A DNA stretch of 7,804 nt, from assembly GCA_030530905.1 (NCBI GenBank), contig JAUMUB010000046.1, positions 1-7,804 on the forward strand, given 5' to 3'. A program made the translations under genes and the position numbers. The stretch comes from Bifidobacteriaceae bacterium (GTDB taxonomy: Bacteria; Actinomycetota; Actinomycetes; Actinomycetales; Bifidobacteriaceae). Positions 1-6,025 of the stretch are shown in pieces (within the stretch, counting starts at the first letter, position 1; the number at the start of each line of letters is the position of its first letter). The notes beneath the pieces were generated by a model. It was not told where the DNA came from, searched no databases, and was given only the letters and a program-made list of their open reading frames with translations.

Positions 1-1621
1 GTAACAGCGTTGCGTCAGGATTAATTTTTTTACGCAATGCATTGATAGTTTTATTGCCTACTACAAAGTATCCTCCAGTAAAGGTGTAATCTTGTTCATT
101 GTCATCATTGCTTAAGAATACTGACATAGTTCCGTTAATGCTGTAAACACCTGGTTTTGAAAATGCATATTGCAAATTATGCTTATCTGCAGATAGTAAT
201 TGTATATTTTTTGAATTTTGTGAACCACTATCAGTTATTGGCATAAATCCTTTTCCTTGATTTAGACCAATTAAAGTATTTGAACCATTTGGACCACTTA
301 TACTTGCTTCATACATCGTTTTTTGATTGCCAAATTGATCATATGGCAGTAATCCGGTATCAATGCCGAATGATGCAACGCTATCATTTCCTTGGGCGGG
401 GGTGAGCCATAACCAAGTGTTATTAGTGCGTTGAATGAAATTATGTAACACGCTGTCGTTAGGATCGACATAAGTTAATGTGCTGTCTGGAACTTCGATA
501 ATAGGATATTCGCCATACTCTTTTTGATTATTATCTTTTACTACATATGATAAAGAATTGTTATCGCGAGTAAACGTAGCATATGCGCTGTTGGAGGATA
601 TGATAGTGTCTTCGGTAGCGAAAGATAATTTGCGTTTAACGAGTTTTTCGGCTTCTTCCTCAGTTATATCGGGAACATCGGTGTTGACTGGTTGTGGTGC
701 TATATAATCTTCCTCAGGCTCAGTAAGATTTAAATATGATCTGTATTGTTCTGCAGTGTATGAGATAGAAGATAGTTTTGTGGTTGTGCCTGCTGGCAAA
801 CCTACTTGTTCATCGCTACCAACTAGCCAGTATTGTTCCATAGGTTCACTTGTTTCACGAGTTCCGTCAAAATGTAAACCGTGTGCTTTCCATGTTAATT
901 TATAAATACCTGGTTGCGAAAAAGTCCAGTCAGTATGACCATGTCCACCAACACCTGTTGTTGTTTTTGTGATGTTATCATGACTAGAAAAATAGCGTCG
1001 TGCTTGTTGCCAACCTCGTTGATAATTAAACACTTCAACATCGCCAGGGCCTTGTACGTCAGTTAGCTCTATTTGTACAGTGTTCCCGACGAAATCAGTT
1101 GGGACTTGCCATTCGTGAGATGGATCAAATGCGCCAAATCCAGCCCATATTGGCTTCCAATTATCGTATAGTTGCATTGGTGCGTGCCATAGAATGCGTC
1201 CCGGCGCTCCTAGAAAGCTCAGTGCGCTATCATTTGGAACAACCATTCGCGATACTTCTTTACCGTTTATAGCATCTTGTGGAAGTCGTATGCAGACTGT
1301 GTTTGGGTTGACAACTTCTGTGCCGTTTACGCTCATAATAGCAAGTTTGCCTTGATTTCGAGTTACATAGGTTGCATCAACATGCGATTGGTATAGTATA
1401 TTGCGACCAGCACAAGGATGGAGAGTGTTTGTGCCAGCAATAGTTGTATTCTCATCTATATGAACACTATGGCCGGCTACTCCCGGTTTATGTTCACTAG
1501 TTATATTATTTTCAGAAGCGTGAGCGCTTGGTGTTAAAAGCAGTGATATAACACATAATATTGCTAATATACTGTACTGTATTTTACGCATTGTGTTTCG
1601 TAAGATTACTTGATTTTTCAT
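1..1621 (-). CDS. Secreted surface protein with two anchored-repeat (choice-of-anchor M) domains, 3' end outside the window
   Basis: Reading from the ATG at 1621 gives 540 codons with no stop, so the C-terminus, including any anchor, is missing. Residues 1-35 are a Sec signal peptide with a basic start, a hydrophobic core and a cut after SAHA. Domain 1 covers about residues 79-250: it has the GPGDVEVF strand (191-198) and the signature HGHTDWTFSQPGIY (227-240). An acidic linker (about 300-330) leads to domain 2 (about 340-520), which ends in AFSKPGVY (486-493). There the HxH pair is replaced by K480 and N482. The only cysteines after the signal peptide are C70 and C110, a possible disulfide. 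The gene lies 28 bases after the permease stop, so it probably belongs to the same operon. The Shine-Dalgarno is weak (AGAAA); an in-frame stop lies just upstream, and Met11 is an alternative start that keeps the signal peptide. A role in extracellular metal capture is inferred from context; the domain assignment is firm. Confidence 0.85.
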   Translation of the reverse strand, partial: MKNQVILRNTMRKIQYSILAILCVISLLLTPSAHASENNITSEHKPGVAGHSVHIDENTTIAGTNTLHPCAGRNILYQSHVDATYVTRNQGKLAIMSVNGTEVVNPNTVCIRLPQDAINGKEVSRMVVPNDSALSFLGAPGRILWHAPMQLYDNWKPIWAGFGAFDPSHEWQVPTDFVGNTVQIELTDVQGPGDVEVFNYQRGWQQARRYFSSHDNITKTTTGVGGHGHTDWTFSQPGIYKLTWKAHGLHFDGTRETSEPMEQYWLVGSDEQVGLPAGTTTKLSSISYTAEQYRSYLNLTEPEEDYIAPQPVNTDVPDITEEEAEKLVKRKLSFATEDTIISSNSAYATFTRDNNSLSYVVKDNNQKEYGEYPIIEVPDSTLTYVDPNDSVLHNFIQRTNNTWLWLTPAQGNDSVASFGIDTGLLPYDQFGNQKTMYEASISGPNGSNTLIGLNQGKGFMPITDSGSQNSKNIQLLSADKHNLQYAFSKPGVYSINGTMSVFLSNDDNEQDYTFTGGYFVVGNKTINALRKKINPDATLL

Positions 1622-1649
1622 AATTATTATTTCTATATGTTGTGAATAT

Positions 1650-2582
1650 TTACTTGTCGTTGTGGTATAAGTGCGCAAATTTTGCTGACTGTTCTGAATG
1701 AATATCAACACATTGAGTGGTTGTGCATCTTGAAGCTATAAATTTTGCAATAATGCCGTGTTTTGGAGAGATAAGCCATGTCGCAAAGAATACGATGGTG
1801 ACTGTAGCTACAATAGTCGCGCCTGTAGGAGTGTTTAACGACCATGATGCGTATAAGCCTACGAACGAGCAGATAATAGAATTACCTGCAGAAAGTATCA
1901 TCATTTTTGCGAGATTATCGGTAAGTAAACGTGCGGTTGCCGCAGGAGTAACAAGTAGCGCAAGTACAAGAATATTGCCTATAGTCCTCACTGAAATTAC
2001 GACTGCCGTGGTAACAGCACAGTACAACAGTAAATCGAGCCAAAAAACAGGAAGGTTTTGCGCTCTGGCAGTTTCTCTATCAAGGCTTACAGCCACAATT
2101 TGCTTATTAAAAAGTAGAAGTATAGTAATAATAATTGTTCCAATAAGTGCGCTAATAATAATATCTTCATCTGGCACACCTGTTATTGAACCAAATAAAA
2201 AGTTTGTAAGTGATGCGCTATAACCTTGCACTTGCGAGATAATAATCATGCCAAGAGCGAATGATGCGGCAAAAAATATGCCTATAATTGTATCTTCTTT
2301 AATTCTGCGATTTTGGGAAAACACAGCAACTAGTATTGCGACAACAAGTCCTGCTACTGCTCCTCCTAAAAGAAATGAACCTTGGCATACAAAGGCTATA
2401 ACAATACCAGGGAATACTGCGTGTGCTACGGCATCTCCAATAAATGCCATTCCTCGTAATACTACGTGCGTGCCAACTATGGCACAGACCAAAGAAGAAA
2501 TGATGGAGATTAACAATGCTTTTGGCAAGAATGAGAGCATTGGGTTTGTTAAGTCGTGGAAAAAATCAATTGGTGAAATCAT
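1650..2582 (-). CDS. Metal ABC transporter permease, ABC-3 (ZnuB/MntB/TroC) family
   Basis: This is the membrane subunit of the importer, moving a divalent metal from the lipoprotein into the cytoplasm. The 310 residues form about eight hydrophobic segments, slightly long for a family usually near 270-300. Family landmarks are visible: VLRGMAFIGDAVAHAVFPGI (41-60), which includes the conserved HA.FPG region, a cytoplasmic loop NRRIKEDTIIGIFF (91-104) thought to contact the ATPase, and RTIGNILVLALLVTPAATAR (199-218). The ATG overlaps the ATPase stop in an ATGA (2579-2582), and AGGA lies 8 bases upstream. The tail after the last membrane segment holds C286, C291, H295, H304 and H307, which is unusual for a permease. 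Zinc or manganese cannot be told apart from this subunit alone. Confidence 0.95.
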   Translation of the reverse strand: MISPIDFFHDLTNPMLSFLPKALLISIISSLVCAIVGTHVVLRGMAFIGDAVAHAVFPGIVIAFVCQGSFLLGGAVAGLVVAILVAVFSQNRRIKEDTIIGIFFAASFALGMIIISQVQGYSASLTNFLFGSITGVPDEDIIISALIGTIIITILLLFNKQIVAVSLDRETARAQNLPVFWLDLLLYCAVTTAVVISVRTIGNILVLALLVTPAATARLLTDNLAKMMILSAGNSIICSFVGLYASWSLNTPTGATIVATVTIVFFATWLISPKHGIIAKFIASRCTTTQCVDIHSEQSAKFAHLYHNDK

Positions 2583-3373
2583 GATTGTAATCCTATGGTG
2601 TGAAGTAGGGGAGAATTTTGAGAAATGTTAAACGTGTTCATCCATAGTTTTGGATCAGATAATTCTTGCGGTTTTCCTTGTGCTATCACAGTTTGATTTA
2701 ATAGTATGAGCGAGGAGCAGGTGTTCATAGCTGAATGTAAATCATGAGTTGACATTAATAATGCTTTATTATTAGAAGCTAAATATTGGAATAATTCTAG
2801 GAGAATTTCTTGCGATGGCATATCCAATCCAGTAAACGGTTCATCAAGTAGTAGTATGTCTGGGTTAGTTACTAATGCTCTTGCCACAAGAACTCGTTGT
2901 CGCTGTCCTCCGGATAATTCTGCAATCGGACGTTGTGAAAGATCAGCTAATTTAACTAATTCTAAAGCTTCTAACACTGCTTTGTAATGTTCTACTGTGG
3001 TTCGGTGGAATAAACCGATTTGTGAGGTTAATCCGGAAAGAACTGTATCATGCACGTTTATTGGAAAATCCCATGCAAACTCATGACGTTGTGGAACATA
3101 TCCCAGATGACGTATGCCTTTCTTATTGCTAATTCCAGATATGCTAATTGTTCCTGAACAGCGCGTAATCAACCGTAATATTGCTCGCATAAGAGTTGTT
3201 TTACCTGCGCCATTTGGGCCTACAAGTCCGACAAACGATCCTGGAGCAATGGTGAATGACACGTCATGAAGTACGGTTCGTTTGCATAAATTAATTGTTA
3301 CGTCACGTACTTCTAATGGTGGCGCTTGAGTTTGGGCGTGATTTTGAGAAGTAGTTAATGATAGTGTGTTCAT
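2579..3373 (-). CDS. Metal ABC transporter ATP-binding protein (ZnuC/MntA-like)
   Basis: This cytoplasmic ATPase drives the importer. All nucleotide-binding motifs are intact over 264 residues: Walker A GPNGAGKT (52-59), Q-loop VPQ (Q95), signature LSGGQ (153-157), Walker B ILLLDE (173-178), D-loop GLD (182-184) and switch His in STHD (H210). The segment GYVPQRHEFAWDFPINVHDTV (91-111) is typical of the zinc/manganese ATPases. The first 20 or so residues are polar and extend beyond the usual start of the fold. The start is supported by GGAG 8 bases upstream and by the ATGA overlap with the preceding stop (3370-3373). The gene in turn overlaps the permease by four bases, so surface protein, ATPase and permease are probably translated in a coupled fashion. 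Confidence 0.97.
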   Translation of the reverse strand: MNTLSLTTSQNHAQTQAPPLEVRDVTINLCKRTVLHDVSFTIAPGSFVGLVGPNGAGKTTLMRAILRLITRCSGTISISGISNKKGIRHLGYVPQRHEFAWDFPINVHDTVLSGLTSQIGLFHRTTVEHYKAVLEALELVKLADLSQRPIAELSGGQRQRVLVARALVTNPDILLLDEPFTGLDMPSQEILLELFQYLASNNKALLMSTHDLHSAMNTCSSLILLNQTVIAQGKPQELSDPKLWMNTFNISQNSPLLHTIGLQS

Positions 3374-4386
3374 TGTTTATTCTCCGAATCATGATTTTCG
3401 TATTGAGTTTTGGCGAGTTGCTGTGCATTCATAGATCGCTTGTGGATAAGGTAAGCGATGATAGTGAAGCAAACTCCGACTATGATTAGTGTGCTTGCAA
3501 GTAGTGTAATTGCAGGAATACTGCTATCTGCATGTCGAGTAGGAGATTCTTCTAGTGTGGAAGTTTCAATAACAGTTTCAGATTTTTCATCAGCAACATT
3601 ATTTTCTTCCCATTGTGTTTGGAAAGCTAGTTCTGGTTTGCTTTCCGATACTGCAAAACGCAATATTCTCGATACGTTTTTTTCGCTACCGTCAATAAGT
3701 TTCACTTTAATGTTTAACTTAATTAGGTGTATTCCTGGCTTTGTGAAAACCCAGTTTGCATGAGTATGCGTATGTAAATCAACCCAAATCGGTTGTATTT
3801 CTTTTTTGCTGGAATTCCACAATTCTTGTGGCTTATCGAAGCCTCCAGATTGTAAGAATGCGCTGAAATTTCCTGCTCCTTGGTGTGCAATAAATTCTAA
3901 AGTTACTCCACGTGACACTTTGCTGGTGATAGTCGGTGATTGAGTGTTCCACCCTAACCATGGCACTTTGGCTATCTGTGTTTGTGGTACTGCCCAAATG
4001 GTTTCACCTCCTTTTGCTCCGACAAAATCGTATTCACCGTTTTGTGGTAATTGTTGCTTTGCATTGTCGGTGATGTTGAACACGACATCGTCTAAGTGTC
4101 GCCACACGGGGGTTTGAGTAGTATCATCGCGCATGAGAAAATCCAGTGTATCGTTTATAAAAATCGCACCCAAATCTGCATGGCCATCAGAAATAACTGT
4201 TTGCTCGCCTTGAGGTGCAATTAGCTCATTGGATTCTACGGTTTGTTCTAAATTTTGTTCTTCAGTTGTATGCTCGTGCGTATCTTGGGCATTAGCGAAT
4301 GGGAGGTTAACTTGTGTGCAAATAAATGCAATACATATTATTGTTAGACTAGTTACAAGTGTTTTAAGTGCTGTTATCTTCTTCAT
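3370..4386 (-). CDS. Membrane-anchored surface protein with a single anchored-repeat (choice-of-anchor M) domain
   Basis: The 338-residue product has a Sec signal peptide (1-33, cut after ANA), then a short acidic, His-containing segment (34-60). One complete repeat domain follows at about 64-248. Its N-terminal half starts with ISDGHADLG (65-73) and ends with AKVPWLGWNT (139-148). The C-terminal half holds GAGNFSAF (171-178) and the signature HTHTHANWVFTKPG (205-218), the most His-rich copy in the operon. A charged stalk (250-288) leads to one membrane helix (about 291-314) and a short tail starting HKR. There is no LPxTG-like motif, so it is probably held by the helix alone with the domain outside the cell. 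No cysteine is present in the exposed part. The Shine-Dalgarno is modest (AGAGA). The gene lies 46 bases after the binding-protein stop and overlaps the ATPase start. A metal-capture or docking role is inferred. Confidence 0.9.
   Translation of the reverse strand: MKKITALKTLVTSLTIICIAFICTQVNLPFANAQDTHEHTTEEQNLEQTVESNELIAPQGEQTVISDGHADLGAIFINDTLDFLMRDDTTQTPVWRHLDDVVFNITDNAKQQLPQNGEYDFVGAKGGETIWAVPQTQIAKVPWLGWNTQSPTITSKVSRGVTLEFIAHQGAGNFSAFLQSGGFDKPQELWNSSKKEIQPIWVDLHTHTHANWVFTKPGIHLIKLNIKVKLIDGSEKNVSRILRFAVSESKPELAFQTQWEENNVADEKSETVIETSTLEESPTRHADSSIPAITLLASTLIIVGVCFTIIAYLIHKRSMNAQQLAKTQYENHDSENKQ
3732..3757. repeat. 26-base direct repeat, copy 2 (in the repeat-domain signature)
   Basis: Partner of the copy at 6363-6388, with one mismatch. 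It encodes the signature of the one-domain membrane-anchored protein. The other signature copies in the operon have clearly diverged at DNA level. Confidence 0.8.
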
Positions 4387-4432
4387 ATATTTCTCTAATC
4401 TCTGATTTTCTGATATGTTCTTAATATCGCGT

Positions 4433-6025
4433 TTAACTGCCTAAACATTGGCGCATATTTTTCGCATTCGTGAGCATCATATCGACGTAGTTTGTGACTG
4501 TTGTATCGAAACTGTCGCTATAAATACGGCACACTTGTATGTTCAGTCTATTAGCGAGTTGGGTTAAGTCGTTTGACTTATTTGCTAATTGTGGTTCTAA
4601 AAATACGGCTGGGACATGAAGGTTTTGCAACGTTTTTGTAAGCGTTACTAGGTCTCGGGTAGATGGTTCGATAGCGGGGTTTGGTGTGACAAAACCAGCT
4701 ATCGACATGTTGTAGGCTTGTCCAAAATAAGCGTATGCATCATGAGTAGTGACTAAATATCGGCGTTGTGCTGGAATCTCATCGATAATTTCTTGTATTT
4801 TTTCGTGAAGTTCAGCTAGTTTACTTGTGTAGTTTTGAGTGTTAATGGTATAGTTTTCTGCATTTTTTGGATCTACTTCGATAAGTGAGTCACGAATTAC
4901 TTTTGCATAAGCGATTGCGTTGTTAGGATCCATCCATAAGTGAGGGTCTATTTCGCCATGCACGTGTTTACCAAGAACCGCCTGCGGGAGCATATAGGTC
5001 TCATCGCCTGGTTTGCCGAGAAATCGATATGCATCTTCTGCAGGTATTTGTTGTAATGCTTTATTAGGAATTACAATTACTGAGTTCTCAGGATTGTATA
5101 CTGTGTTGTGCTTTGACGAACTCTCCTCAGTGCTGTTTTGAGTGGCGTGTTTTGAATCATCTCCTTCAATTTCCAGTCTCATATTTTCGAGGTTTACGGT
5201 GATGTCCTCATGTCCTTTATCGAGAATGTATTTTTTGTTTTTTGTTGATGCGTGAGCATGTGGGTCTACTCCAACCGCGAAAGTGATTGTTGTTTGACCG
5301 ATGTTCATAGGTTTTGATTGTGAATCTACAACTAATGATCCTTTAAAATCTACTTCGTATATTCCTGCTTTTGAGAATGCCCAACTAACATGAGTGTGTG
5401 CGTCTACAGGCAGAGTAGCAGTATCATGTTCATATCCGTCTGCTTTGTTGAAGCCATCTGCAGAGTTGAAGTAAATTTGCGGAGTGCCAAATGTGGTAGT
5501 AAGGTATGCGCTCACATTCCCTGGTCCGCGTACTTGTGTTGCAGTAAGTCTAACTTCTGAAGATCTTGTGGCTCCTAAATGAGTGCCGTCACCACGAACT
5601 CTCATACCAAGCCAAATAGTGTCTAACTTAACGTTTTCTACAAGAGGAATTACATGTGCTCCATATTTTGCTGCATCTTCTGCTAAAGTGATTATTTTTG
5701 TATCAGGCTGAGTGTTTGATTCGATTGCGCGAATAATCGAGTGTTCTTCTAATAGCATGTAGTTAGTAAGAGCTAAATCTGCATTAGCAATATTTCGTAT
5801 ATCTCTTAATGTTGGCTCGTATGAATGAGGATCAGCATTTGAGGGCACAAGAGATGTTACTCGAGCATTTTCGCCTGCAATATTACTTGCAATATCAGCA
5901 ATAATTGGGGTTGTGGCAACAATATCTGTTATGCCATCACCTCGTTGTGGTAATGCTGTACTACTGCAACCACTTGTTATACCGAGTAGGATGATAATGG
6001 TGATTATTTTTTGTAGATATCTCAT
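4433..6025 (-). CDS. Metal ABC transporter substrate-binding lipoprotein (ZnuA/TroA type) with an inserted anchored-repeat domain
   Basis: This protein should bind the metal outside the membrane and deliver it to the permease. It is a lipoprotein: hydrophobic leader then ITSG-C, lipidated Cys20. The N-lobe runs from about 31 to 120 (DIVATTPIIADIASNIAG; DPHSYEPTLRD with H67). The fold resumes at DPHLWMDP (H362), then THDAYAYF (H428), IEPSTRDLV (452-460), VFLEPQL and YSDSF (D504). Three His plus an Asp matches TroA/ZnuA-like sites and favours zinc over the Glu-containing manganese type. Between the lobes, about 120-355 is an insert of roughly 235 residues related to the operon's surface domain, including HTHVSWAFSKAGIY (210-223). 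Without it the protein is about 295 residues, normal for the family. C499 and C527 may form a disulfide. The ATG overlaps the previous stop as ATGA (6022-6025) and lacks a good Shine-Dalgarno, so translation probably depends on coupling. Confidence 0.95.
   Translation of the reverse strand: MRYLQKIITIIILLGITSGCSSTALPQRGDGITDIVATTPIIADIASNIAGENARVTSLVPSNADPHSYEPTLRDIRNIANADLALTNYMLLEEHSIIRAIESNTQPDTKIITLAEDAAKYGAHVIPLVENVKLDTIWLGMRVRGDGTHLGATRSSEVRLTATQVRGPGNVSAYLTTTFGTPQIYFNSADGFNKADGYEHDTATLPVDAHTHVSWAFSKAGIYEVDFKGSLVVDSQSKPMNIGQTTITFAVGVDPHAHASTKNKKYILDKGHEDITVNLENMRLEIEGDDSKHATQNSTEESSSKHNTVYNPENSVIVIPNKALQQIPAEDAYRFLGKPGDETYMLPQAVLGKHVHGEIDPHLWMDPNNAIAYAKVIRDSLIEVDPKNAENYTINTQNYTSKLAELHEKIQEIIDEIPAQRRYLVTTHDAYAYFGQAYNMSIAGFVTPNPAIEPSTRDLVTLTKTLQNLHVPAVFLEPQLANKSNDLTQLANRLNIQVCRIYSDSFDTTVTNYVDMMLTNAKNMRQCLGS
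4961..5668 (-). other. Anchored-repeat domain inserted in the binding protein, halves in swapped order
   Basis: Encodes about residues 120-355 of the binding protein. Residues 122-252 resemble the C-terminal half of the operon's repeat domain (GAHVIPLVENVK, IWLGMRV, GPGNVSAY, HTHVSWAFSKAGIY). Residues 267-352 resemble its N-terminal half (ILDKGHEDI, IPNKALQQIPAEDAYRFLGK, DETYMLPQAVLGK). In the neighbouring one-domain protein the order is the reverse. A low-complexity loop rich in Ser, Thr, His and Glu (289-312) lies in the second part. Confidence 0.7.
5966..5977 (-). other. Lipobox of the substrate-binding protein
   Basis: Encodes TSGC (residues 17-20) after a short hydrophobic leader. Cys20 is the expected lipid attachment site; the sequence departs from the best consensus (Leu at -3 is Thr) but is acceptable in Gram-positive lipoproteins. 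Confidence 0.75.

Noticed and set aside
1622..1649. Terminator or new promoter between the permease and the last gene
   Set aside because: The 28-base gap has no stem-loop with U-tract and no -35/-10 pair; readthrough from the operon is simpler.
1717..2631. Plus-strand open frames opposite the permease (1717-2223 and 2248-2631)
   Set aside because: They are antisense to an unmistakable ABC-3 permease, show no recognisable domain, and have no promoter or ribosome site of note.
3458..3763. Plus-strand open frame opposite the 338-residue surface protein
   Set aside because: Its sequence is the complement of the conserved domain and membrane helix; no independent coding evidence.
4412..4428. 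Inverted repeat GATAT...ATATC in the 46-base gap before the 338-residue protein
   Set aside because: Only five AT-rich pairs and no U-tract; neither a terminator nor a credible operator.
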